The translations under genes and the position numbers were made by a program. A stretch of DNA of 64,000 nt from the NCBI RefSeq assembly GCF_009870125.1, contig NC_046679.1:27528001-27592000 (forward strand), read 5' to 3'. This stretch comes from Drosophila pseudoobscura. Its lineage: Eukaryota; Arthropoda; Insecta; Diptera; Drosophilidae. Position 1 is the stretch's first letter. The number at the start of each line of letters is the position of its first letter. Below are positions 25,160 through 35,764 of this stretch, piece after piece. Below the pieces are notes generated by a model that saw only the letters and a list, made by a program, of their open reading frames with translations, searched no databases and had not been told where the DNA came from.

Positions 25160-26970
25160 CTAGTCCTTGATTTTGCAAACATTCTCCCACACCCGCACCT
25201 TCTGTAGTTCCGGCAACTCAATCAGTTTGATGCTTTCCGAAATATTAAGGCACTCCACGGTCAATTGTCGGTTGTCCAAGGGCATCCATTGTTTGGTTCG
25301 CGGCAGCTGCTCTGCGACTTTCGGGCAATTGGGATTCGAGCTACGAGCGAAGCTTGTGAAAATATCAATCATCCGTTCTATGGTTAGAAATTCTGGCGTA
25401 TGTTTGTCCAGTTTCCAGGCGAAGTTGCCGAACCACAGATACGAATGATCATCCACATGGGCCACGCCCCGCAGCTTGTCCCCCACATACTTGATGCGCT
25501 GATGATTAAATGTCGGCGAATCGAAATCAAAGCGGTACAGGTAGGTAGGGGCCGTACTGTGGCGCAGACGTGAACGGAGCAGCCTCACAATGGGCAGCCA
25601 GAAGACCTTGTAGCTGGCGTACTACAACAATATATGGGAATAGTTGAGAGATCAACAATATAAGAGACTCCCTTACCTCGCAGTAGGCCAAAACACCCTC
25701 TGGCGACATGGCTAGAGCGTTCTCTCCGAAATGCGTCGCCTGCAGACGCTGGCCCAAGCTTCGGGCGAGAGCCTGTGGCAGGGCACGCTTCACATCCAGC
25801 GGCAGCATATGCTCCGGCTGATCCTTCAGGCTGGTCAGCAGATAGGGTGCCACAAACACGCGAGCATACATCAGGAGCCCCTCAAACGAGGTGCCACCCA
25901 TCAGCAGGGGAATCTTGTTGCCCCAGGCAGTGGCCAGCAGTTCAGCGGGCTGCTTGGGCAGCACACAGTGATCCGTTTTGTAGGGCTCCACCATGGGCCC
26001 GAACTGGAACACACAGTCGTCCATGTGCTCGGCCTGACTCAGGAGATACGGCTTCACCAGCTTCTCCCCCGGCATGGCTTGCAGATAGTCCAGGATCATG
26101 GCATCGGTGGCGGCATGCGCATTCTCCATTCCCAGATTTTCAGCCAGCCGCTGCGGCATGTCGGTTATCGGAAATTGGGCCCACGTGCACAGCACATTTC
26201 CCGACTGCAGAATGGCCTTCTGGAACAGTCCGTCCGCCTTGGGATTCAACATCAGATAATGGACAGAGGCCGCCCCGGCACTCTCCCCAAACGCCGTCAC
26301 ATTATTGGGATCCGCATTGAAGTGGGCCGCATTCGCCGTGATCCATTGGAGGCCCAGCAGTTGGTCCTTGAGACCAGCATTGCCGGGCACGCCCACGGCG
26401 GGATCGTTCAGACTGAGAAAGCCCAAGGGCCCAACTCGATAGGAGATTGTGACCACAACCACATCGCGCATCATAAAATAGTCGGGACTGTGCAGGTCAG
26501 TGGTGGGGTCACCCTTCTCAAAGCCGCCGCCAAAAAAGAATACAATCATCGGCAGTGGATTCGCTGAATGGAGCTGCAATAAGAGTGACTCATTATCTAC
26601 AGCAAAAGTATAGAGTATAAAGTATAGCCCTACCTCTTTGGCATACACATTCAAATGCAGGGAATCCTCGACGCCCTCCAGCTGCTTGCTGTAGTGATTG
26701 AACTGCAGCGGTTTCGGGCCCTTCTCCCTGCAATCCAGGGGCTCCGTCCAGGGTATCACCGGCAACGGGGCCATGAAACGTAGACGTCCCACCGGCGGCT
26801 GGGCATACGGAATGCCCTCGAAACTCACGTACTCGTCGCCATAGACGCCCGTGCAGCGTCGCCCCACCACAGGGCCGCTCTGTGTCTGCACCTGAATGCT
26901 ATCATCAGATCTAGATATAAACGGCTGTTCAATCGGAAGAGAACTAGTGGAATAGTACTCACCTCTCCAT
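25160..26970 (-). CDS. alpha-Est3: Alpha-esterase 3, copy A (carboxylesterase, 547 aa)
   Basis: The coding exons are 26970-26963 (8 nt), 26910-26634, 26573-25677 and 25621-25160, in total 548 codons including the stop. The predicted N-terminus is MERSDDSIQVQTQSGPVVG; using the other acceptor a few bases on (GATAG) would only remove three or four residues. The triad is intact: GESAG (Ser about 193), GTSFEGL and GVAHVDD. The oxyanion loop is FFGGGF. Of the two tandem alpha-Est3 genes this one keeps all consensus residues (FEGIPYA, GESAG, YRFDFDS), so I take it as the copy closer to the ancestral function. The 3' stop is followed closely by the upstream region of alpha-Est4 (250 bp). Confidence 0.92.
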
Positions 26971-27594
26971 GTCTGGCGGTTGAATAAAAAACTTTACACT
27001 TTAGCGCTTTTTATCTAACAAAATGCACACATTTATGGCACTTCGTTTTATCGCGCAATGCGAGAGAGGGCTGGTTAGGAAAACAACAACATGAACGATG
27101 ACCGCACGAATTCACTGAGACAGCTGATATTTCAGTTTTGCTTTGCTTGCTTTCTCACAAAAGCTTTGTACATATACTAATACTATACTTTTACGGCTGT
27201 TTTCATAGTATTTGTTTATTATTTTGTTGAGCGAGCGGCCAGCGACTGCGACGCGGACGCTGACGACCGGTGCCGTTATAAACAGAGCTGCCAACTGCGA
27301 GGTGGATTGATGGGCTGGCAGGCCTAAGCCAGGGCTACTGTTATACTATTTGTATTATTATTTTAAAAAATACAAAATTATTGTACATAAATCTTGGATT
27401 CAAGAACCATTAAATAATACAAGAATAACTACTTACAATATAATTATAATGTTTTACCATTTTTGTAATACTGCAGCCCTGGCAAGCAGACAGAAGAAAA
27501 TACAAAACATATAATTTATTTTATAATCATTCTCTTTCGGCTAACTATATATAAATATATAAATTAAACACTTCAATGCCCTTACATTTGCACT
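26971..27594. other. Upstream region of alpha-Est3 copy A
   Basis: This short non-coding gap has no clear TATA box. It contains ACTGCAGCCCT (27470-27480), one of several such words around alpha-Est3 copy B, and a related GCCAGGGCT at about 27328. The right end is the 3' flank of copy B. Confidence 0.5.
27515..27520 (-). terminator. Candidate poly(A) signal of alpha-Est3 copy B
   Basis: AATAAA occurs on the minus strand about 75 nt past the stop codon. Confidence 0.4.
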
Positions 27595-29375
27595 TTACAA
27601 TAAATATTTCGTCTTGATGATCTTCTCCCACATCTTCAGCTTTTTCAAATTCGGCACCTCCATCACTTTAATAGTGTCCGAAATGTTGAGGCACTCGAAA
27701 TCATCCACTATAGGCTTCCATTTTATCGTAGGATGAAGCTGCGTGAGGACACTCTGGCAGTTGGGATCAGAGGTCTCGGCGAAGGTGGTCACAATATCAA
27801 TCATGCGTTCGATGGTCAGATATTCAGGCATATCTTTTTGCAGCTTCCATGAGAAGTTGCCAAACCACAGATACGAATGGTCGTCGTAATGGCATGTGCC
27901 AACCGAGTCTTTCCCGCAACACTTGATACGTACATGATTAAACGTCGGCGAGTCATAGTCGAAGCAATAGAGATACGTGGGGGCCAGGCTAGGGTCTTGG
28001 CGTGACCGGACTACATCCATAATGGGTAACCAGAAGTGCTTGTCGCTGATGTACTATACAGATACATAGAGATAGTTGAGAGATCTTGGCTAACAAACAG
28101 GAATGAGGGCAATTCTTACTTCGCAGAAGTTCACCTCTCCCTCCATCGACTCCATCGGTGCGGTCGTCCCGAAATACATCGCCTGCACGGACAGGCCCAA
28201 CTTTCGGGCCGTGACACGTGGCAGGACCCGCTGGAGATCAAACGGCAGCAAACGCTGAGGCTGATTTTTAAGAATTTTCAATACGCTTTTCAAGTCTTTC
28301 GAGATCATTACGCCGAATACCATTAGACCCTCGAAGGAGGTGCCACCCATAAGAACGGGAATCTTGTTGCCCCAGGCAGTGGCCAGCAGATCAGAGGGAT
28401 TCTTGGCCAGCACACAGTGATCAGTTTCGTAGGGCTCCACAGTTGGCCCCAACTGGATTATAAAACCATCCAGGAGCTCAGAAACATTTATCTGACGGTT
28501 CTCCATCAGCCTATGGCCCGGCTGGACTTGCAAATAGTCCAAGATCATGGCATCGGTGGCGGCATCCACATTGTCCATTCCCAGCTGGTCGGCCAGCCGC
28601 CTCGCCATTTGGGTTGCTTTCGGACAAACAGCCCACGGACATAGCGCATTGCCCGACTGCAGAATGGCCTTATGGAACAGTCCCTCCGCCTTGGGGTTCA
28701 GCATCAGATAATGGACAGAGGCTGCCCCGGCACTATCGCCAAACGCCGTCACATTATTGGGATCTGCATTGAAACTGGCCGCATTCGCGGAGATCCATTG
28801 GAGGCCCAGTAGCTGATCCTTGAGCCCAGCATTGCCGGGCACGCCCACGGCGGGATCATTGAGACTGAGAAAGCCCAAGGCCCCGACTCGATAGGATATC
28901 GTGACCACAACCACATCGCGCATCATAAAGTAGTCGGGACCGTTCACGTCGGTCGTGGCATCGCCGATTTCAAAGCCGCCTCCAAAGAAGTAGACGAGCA
29001 GCGGCAGTGGTTTCGGTGAATGGAGCTGCAACAAGGATAATCATGATCAATCAGCTCCGTGACCTATGTACACACCTTCCTGGCATACACATTCAAATAC
29101 AGGCAATCCTCAGCACCCTCTATAAACTTCTTTTCATGCATTTGCAACGGCTTCGGGCCCTTCTCCGTGCAATCCAAGGGCTCCGTCCAGGGTGTCACCG
29201 GCAACGGCGCCATGAAACGTAAACACCCCACTGGCGGAAGGGCATAGGGAATTCTTTCGAAGCTCACATACTCGTCGCCATAGACGGCTGTGCGGCGTCG
29301 GCCCACCACAGGGCCACTCTCTGTCTGCACCTGAATGGGCGGAATAAAAGCACTATTGTATTTCATTTTATTCAT
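27595..29375 (-). CDS. Alpha-esterase 3, copy B (diverged tandem paralogue, 554 aa)
   Basis: The coding exons are 29375-29076, 29025-28120 and 28053-27595, in total 555 codons including the stop. It aligns end to end with the neighbouring alpha-Est3 copy A, sharing long identical blocks such as the DPAVGVPGNAGLKDQ segment and the two internal intron positions. It departs from consensus at key places: FERIPYA for FEGIPYA, GDSAG for GESAG at the elbow (Ser about 198), and CFDYDS for the near-invariant RFDFDS. The acid (GTSFEGL) and His (GTCHYDD) are retained. No frameshift or stop is present, so it is not an obvious pseudogene. The start is the ATG at 29375; the tiny first exon of copy A is not evident, so the N-terminus could instead begin at an acceptor ending CATTCAG (about 29333) with an unseen first exon. 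Confidence 0.88.
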
Positions 29376-30649
29376 TTCGTTAAGCACGACGGTTGACGCT
29401 TTGTTTTAAATTTTTCTGCCCGAAAAACCCGAGCTGTAGACTTCGGTGCGGTGCTGCCTGGTCAGCAGTTACAAACCACGCCTTCTGTAGAGATTCTGTG
29501 ATCAACAATTGTACCATAAAATGCATATGATTGTTTCCACTTTGCACCTCACTTTGTTTACATATAATTTAAAAGAAAATCTGTATTTTCAAAATGTTTT
29601 GCCAAGCTACTTGTATTAGTTTTTTTTTTTTAATACTGCAGCCCTCGTAATTAACATGGGCTTTGCTGCAATTAACAGAGTTATCACAGCGCTCCAACAA
29701 CAACAAGTCGCTCATGACAGCGCTGCGAAATGCGTTTCTTGGTGAGGGCTGCAGTGACACGGGAATATTTTTATGTGTTTTAAATATTTATAACTAGAAC
29801 TCTTATAAATACTTTTATTAGGAGATTTGATAGTCCTGAACCAATTTAAAATACATTGATACATTTTATACATTTCATTGATGTGCCAGCCCTGGTACAG
29901 CTTTTCGCTAAAACAAAAATTCGGCCGTTATCAGCAGTCTCTCTTGCTGTGCTGCTTTGTGCTGGCCATACCAGGGAGCCTGCAACAGTAGTCTTTGTCA
30001 ATTTCCAAAAACTTTAATTAGTTTTTTGTGGAAAAATTATCAACAAATTTTTAAATTACATTTAATTGGAAACAAAAACACATTTCTAGTTGGCTTTCTT
30101 GGTATTGTACTGCAGCCCTGCATTGTCAAAACAAACAAACATACGTTACTACACTGAAAGAAACAAAGTGAGAGCTTTGCTGCATCTAAATATAAGCGTT
30201 TTCAGTGCTAAAATTAGGTTTATTATAGTGCGAATGTCAGAGCAGGGCACCGTTTGAGCGCAATTCTATTTTTATTGCGCATTTCGCTTAAATACAATGA
30301 CGCAAAATCGTAGCGGTGCTGAATACATGCATAATTATGTACACGCATGCACACGTAGAGATCACCAAACAGCTGGGTCGTGTGAATGTATTCACGTGCG
30401 CTGCCGCGGCCGGACCGGCTGGCTGACTACGTCGCGAGACGTCTATCTTACCCGGAGCGCCAAAATGCGCCGGCAATCGCAGTCGCATCACGGATCCCAT
30501 CCAAACCTATGCGATTTCAGTCGCATCTGGCCAGCCAGCCTTATTGGATCCAGCGGTCCGCGCCTTTACCTCATAGAATTGGAAAATCCAATACCGTATT
30601 TTGGAGAACATCATTCCGTACACAACAAAATTCGCAGCAACACGAAAAG
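29376..30649. other. Divergent intergenic region between alpha-Est3 copy B and alpha-Est2
   Basis: This is the only head-to-head gene pair in the cluster, so this 1.27-kb stretch should hold two promoters. I see no strong TATA box next to either start. It contains the ACTGCAGCCCTC inverted repeat (29635-29755) and a further ACTGCAGCCCT at 30109-30119. Confidence 0.5.
29635..29755. repeat. 12-bp perfect inverted repeat upstream of alpha-Est3 copy B
   Basis: ACTGCAGCCCTC at 29635-29646 and its exact reverse complement at 29744-29755 are separated by 97 bp. Either arm could be a protein-binding site; AGGGCTG resembles the core reported for the architectural zinc-finger protein ZIPIC (from memory, unverified). 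Confidence 0.75.
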
Positions 30650-32630
30650 ATGGAAGTCCAAGTAGGCTGGCAGAAATTGCTCAAAATGGGGGCCAAGTGA
30701 GTACAAGAGTGCAGCGGGCGACCGGCGGCCAGGAGTCCACAAGTCCATTGCGAAGGTCAGGGTCGCGTGGGAGACTTTGCACCTCGCGCGACCTGCACCC
30801 GACTGGGCAATGTGGGGGCTATCATCCAGTTTCCTTATCGCTTACAATATCACCTTTGCCATCGTGTCAGTCGCCGTCTAATCACTAATCACAGTCCTTC
30901 TCCAACCCCCCAATAGGCTCGTTGGGCACAAGTACCAGCAGTACAGGCTGGCCACCAACAACACCGTCGTGCTGGACACGGAAAATGGCCAGGTGATGGG
31001 GCTGCAACGCAAGACCCTCTACGACGAGGAGCTGTACTATGCCTTCGAGGGCATACCGTATGCAAAGGCACCCATTGGAGAGCTGCGTTTCCGTGCCCCC
31101 GAGCCGGCAGAGCCCTGGAAGGGTGTGCTCAACTGCACCACCTATCGATCGAAGCCCATGCAAAGGAATATGGTGATGGGGATAATCGAGGGTTCCGAGG
31201 ACTGCCTGCATTTGAATGTGTATGCAAAGACGCTGCAGTCGGAGCAGCCACTGCCCGTCATCGTGTGGATCTATGGCGGTGGTTTTCAGAAGGGCGAGGC
31301 CTCCAGGGACATCTACAGCCCTGACTATTTCATGAAGCAGCCAGTAGTCTTTGTTTGCATCAACTACAGGCTTGGAGCTTTGGGTAACCCGTCGAATGAA
31401 TCCTTTTTTCGCAGTTCCACTAAAGAAATTTTATATTTTGTAGGTTTTCTTAGCCTTAAGGACCCCAAACTGAATGTGCCCGGCAATGCAGGGCTCAAGG
31501 ATCAGGTGATGGCCCTGCGCTGGATCAGCGACAACATTGCACACTTCAATGGCGACCCCGACAACATCACACTAATGGGCGAGAGTGCTGGGGCCGCCTC
31601 CACGCACATCATGATGACCACCGAACAGACGCGTGGCCTCTTCCACAAGGCCATCCTTCAGTCGGGCTGTGCTCTGAGCGAATGGGTGGAGAGCCCCGAC
31701 CACCAGTGGGCGTATCGGTTGGCCCAGCAGATGGGCTACAAGGGCGGCGAAAAGGATGCGGATGTCCTGAAATATCTGACCAAAATATCGGCCCGCCAGA
31801 TAGCAAACACGGACCAGGACATCATCACCAGGGAGGAGATACGCAGTTTCTTGCTGTTCGCCTTTGGGCCAGTGGTGGAGCCGTACGAGACGTCACATTG
31901 TGTGGTGCCGGTCAGGCACAAGGACATGCTGCCCCATGCCTGGAGCAATGACATTCCCGTGATTGTGGGAGGCAACTCTTTCGAGGGCCTCTTCTCGTAT
32001 CAGCTCCTGCGCGGCGATCCCTGGGCACAGAGCCATTTCCACAACATCATTCCACGCGAGGTGAGCGAGGCGGCCACCGAAGAGCAGCGCGACGAGCTGG
32101 TGCGACGCCTCAAGAAGGTCTACTTCGACGACGAGAAGCGCGATAAAATGGGGTTCTTTGAGGCCTTGAACATATTCTCGCATCGCCAGATCTGGCACGA
32201 TCTGCATCGCGTGGTCATGTCCCGCCTTGCCTACGCCCCCACACAGCCCACCTACCTCTATCGCTTTGACTTTGATTCGCCGCACTTCAACCAGTTCCGT
32301 CGCTTGGTCTGCGGCGATCGAATCCGTGGTGTGTCCCATGCCGATGAGCTCTCCTACATGTTCTACAACATCATATCGCCAAAGATCAGCAAATCCTCGC
32401 AGGAATACCATACAATTGAACGTATGGTGGGCATGTGGACGGCATTTGCAGCCACCGGAGATCCCAATTGCCCGGCCATTGCCCCCGCCGAATGGCTGCC
32501 CGTTGAGCGGACCGAAAACGGTGTAGAGCATTGCTTGAACATCAGCCAAAAGCTGGAGATGATCGAGCTTCCCGAGGCGGAAGCACTGGCCGTGTGGGAC
32601 AGTTTCTATCCCAAAGAGGCGCTCTATTAG
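30650..32630 (+). CDS. alpha-Est2: Alpha-esterase 2 (carboxylesterase, 566 aa)
   Basis: This is the only plus-strand esterase of the cluster. The coding exons are 30650-30696 (47 nt), 30917-31383 and 31444-32630, in total 567 codons including the stop. The triad is intact: GESAG (Ser about 219), NSFEGL and GVSHADE; the oxyanion loop is YGGGF. The second intron (31384-31443, 60 nt) is open in frame with no stop, but it begins GTAACC, ends TTTGTAG and interrupts the conserved LGALG-FLSL block, so it is an intron rather than coding insert. It shares its two intron positions, the 47-nt first exon and the 467-nt second exon with alpha-Est1, its closest relative, and the two genes converge. Confidence 0.94.
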
Positions 32631-33248
32631 GCTTCATAAATTTAGTGTGTGTATATTATAAGGTTTTCCTGTAGTCCCAAAGATTGTTACCAAAATTTTA
32701 GTGTACAAAAATATTTGTATTTCGAGTGTAAATAAGAATTAAAGTGATTTTCATATAAGAACTGTAAGGCGATAAGATTTAAACACTTTATTTTATATAT
32801 TTTTTTACAAAAAGCTTTTCCTTCCCCTCCTCCTCCCAGTGACAGTGCCCCACTCTCTGGCTTATGAAACATTTTTCACTGCGTGCCTTAATTAATCCAC
32901 ATTTATTTACTTAATTACCCCCATCCAGTTATACATTATAGACATTTCAGCGGTCAGGAGGCCAGACCTCCACACACGACAAGCGAGTGTCAAGTTTAAG
33001 GTGACTCGATGGAAAACTACTTGTCGGAGCCGCCAGCCCCCGGAATTCGAAACCAGTTCTGGGACTAGGCTAACTACAGTGGGACCAATCTAGATGTCTG
33101 GACTAATTTTTAATGCAATAAAACTTGTATTTTTCACAAGTTAAACAGACTTCGTTGTACAAGATATGTATTCCAGCGTAATATCCACACAAATCATCAG
33201 AGATACATCCACGCGAATGGCACTGGCCACTTTTAGAACTACTTATTA
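32631..33248. other. Convergent 3' region between alpha-Est2 and alpha-Est1
   Basis: This contains both 3' UTRs. An AATTAAA-type signal near 32738 could end alpha-Est2; AATAAA at about 33118 on the plus strand would give a longer form that runs close to alpha-Est1. No reading frame is supported. Confidence 0.5.
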
Positions 33249-35764
33249 TTACATTTCATTATTGTTCTGCTTATCGTAAAGTCTATCCCACATACGAAGC
33301 TGCTTCGTTTCGGGCAGCTCAAAGAACTCCAAATTGTGTCCAATGTTGAGGCACATCTGTGGACCATTGGTGTCCAAAGCATCCCACATCACGGGGGATA
33401 TTTGCGGACAACTGGGATTATCATTCGCGGCAAAGGCTGTCCACATTCCAATCATCCGCTCAATGGTGCGGTACTCCATCGAAGACTTGTCCAGCTTGGT
33501 GGCCAGCAGCAAGTAGAACAGGTAGGAGACGTCGTCGCCATGGCTAACGCCGCGTACATGGCGGCCACACATCACCGTTCGGAAGTGATTAAAGTGCGGG
33601 GAGTCAAAGTCGAAGCGGTACAGGTAGGTGGGCGTGGTGGGGGCCAGGGCCAGGCGGGAGAGCACCGTGCGGTGTATTCCATGCCAGAAGTGCTTGATGG
33701 ACAGCAGGTGGAGGCACTCGTTGAACTCCATCCGTCCGCGCGTGGCATCATCGAAGTTCGAGATCTTAAATTCCCTTATCAGATCCTTGAGCTCTGCGGG
33801 AGTCACCTGGTGGCGGACCTCCCGTGGTATCAGCGCCTCAAAGGCGCTGAGCATGTGATCCGCGTCCTGCATGGTGGACTGGTAGGAGAACAGACCCTCA
33901 AACGAGTTGGCGCCAATGATCAGGGGGATATCATTGCCCCAGGCATCGGCGACCATCTCGCGATGTGGCTTGGGCATCACACAAGCGCTGGTCACATAAG
34001 GCTCCACCACGGGCGTAAAGGCAAACAGGACATAGTTGCGCTTCTCCTCCTGCGTGATCAAAGCAATGCAGTGCGTCGCCAAGTCACTGGCGGAGGCGCG
34101 TTGCAAGTACCGGAAGACTTCCTTTTCATTCTCGCTGCCTGAATACCCGATGGAGCAGGCGAGCCGATAGGCCCAGTTCCCACGTGGCTCGCTGGCCCAC
34201 TCGCTGTACATGGAACCCGACTGCATGATGGCCTTGTGGAAGAGTCCGCGCGTCTGTTCCGTGGTCATCATCATGTGCGTGGAGGCGGCCCCAGCACTCT
34301 CGCCCATCAGCGTGATATTATTTGCATCGCCATTGAATTGCGAGATGTTTTCCCGCACCCAGCGCAGGGCCAACACCTGATCCTTGAGTCCCGCATTGCC
34401 GGGCACGTCCAAATCGCGATCGGCAAGGCTCAGGAAACCTATAAATAGAGGTTAATGGGAAGTCTAATCATTTTGTTTACAATTATTGTTTGACGGGCTG
34501 CCAACTTGGGGAAATTAATTGCTTGTTATGACGGCAACAATGGCCGCAAGCAGTTTTAATGATTATAAAATCGTTTGTGGCCTCTATATATGTACATATA
34601 TAATCAACGGTACTTTCTGCTCGATTGAGATAGTGCCCGTAATATGCAATTAATCTTGCTGCACTGTGAAATCTTTTTGCTTGAAATTAAGTTGGCATGT
34701 CTCATGCCATTGCAATTAATTAGAGGGTGGACCCTGGCATGACGTCACAAAAAGGCGGCCGGGGGGAGAACATGGAAATCTTAATTGGCATGACGTCATA
34801 AAAGCTGCAGGTGCAGAAGGCAAATGGACATTTATGTTGTTTTCATTTAAAAATTAATTGACATTAGGCAAATAAAATATGATAAGTCCCTAGGGCAAAG
34901 CCATTTCATGTTATTTAAATGAATAAAATAAAATAAATATTGGTTTTTCGACACGTTGGCAGCCCGGCAATAAGTTGGCAGCATTTGCATTGAAAGATCC
35001 GCAATTATTGATTTCTAATTCGATTTTCGACTAATTGGACTCACCTAAGGCACCCACGCGGTAGTTAAACGTGACCAGGATCACATCCTGCTTCATAAAG
35101 TAATCCGGACTGTAGAAATCCCTGGAGGCTTCGCCGATCTGAAAGCCACCGCCGTAGATCCACACCAAAACCGGCAGCGGCTGCTCCGTGTCCAACTTCT
35201 TGGCGTAAACATTCAGATACAGACAATCCTCGGAACCCTCGACGATGCTCAGCACGAAATGCTTCTGCATGGGCTTGGCCCGAGGATACGTGCAGTCGCG
35301 TATCCCCTGCCAGGGCTCTGCCGGCTCCGGGGCTCGGAAACGCAGCTCCCCCAGCGGGGGCTGGGCAAACGGTATGCCCTCGAAGGCATAGTACAGCTCC
35401 TCGTCGTAGAGGGTCTTCCGGCGCAGACCTTTCACCTGGCCGTTCCTAGTACTGATGACCCTCGTCTGCTTGGTGGCCAGCCGGTATTGTACGATCTTGT
35501 GGCCCACCAGCCTGCAGAGGGTTAAGGCAGCGAGAGAGAGAGAGAGAGAATTTGGTTTTTATTAATGAGTGTTTTTGGTTCTTATCTTATCACTCAGAGG
35601 GAATTTCGCCGGTTCCACGCGTTTCGAAATCCACTCGAAGCAATCAGAGGGTGTAATTGGTGTATCGACTGGGATGATGAGCCCCCACCCCCGGAGGGGG
35701 GGAGCCGATTGACCTACTTGGTGCCCATTTTCATCAGATCGCCTACGCCCACACGTATTTCCAT
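33249..35764 (-). CDS. alpha-Est1: Alpha-esterase 1 (carboxylesterase, 567 aa)
   Basis: The coding exons are 35764-35718 (47 nt), 35511-35045 and 34438-33249, in total 568 codons including the stop. The first exon encodes MEIRVGVGDLMKMGT plus AA, closely paralleling the alpha-Est2 start. The triad is intact: GESAG (Ser about 219), NSFEGL and GVSHGDD; the oxyanion loop is YGGGF. Exons 1 and 2 have exactly the same lengths as in alpha-Est2. The second intron is long for this cluster (606 bp, 34439-35044) and carries two perfect CRE palindromes; the first (207 bp) has a GAGA run at about 35531-35550. It is the last esterase of the cluster on the Nlg1 side. Confidence 0.94.
34740..34798. promoter_or_regulatory. 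Paired CRE palindromes in alpha-Est1 intron 2
   Basis: TGACGTCA occurs at 34740-34747 and again at 34791-34798, each time within the longer word TGGCATGACGTCA. Perfect CREs bind CREB/ATF-type bZIP proteins. A third TGACGTCA lies upstream of the gene at 36906-36913. Confidence 0.6.

Noticed and set aside
28726-29375. alpha-Est3 copy B as a pseudogene
   Set aside because: No stop or frameshift, consensus splice sites and an intact triad; only residue changes are unusual.
31387-31443. Extra 20 residues within the alpha-Est2 frame
   Set aside because: They interrupt LGALG-FLSL, which is continuous in all siblings, and GT/AG ends coincide with a shared intron position.
31893-32549. 218-codon minus-strand frame opposite alpha-Est2
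   Set aside because: Antisense shadow of the last alpha-Est2 exon.
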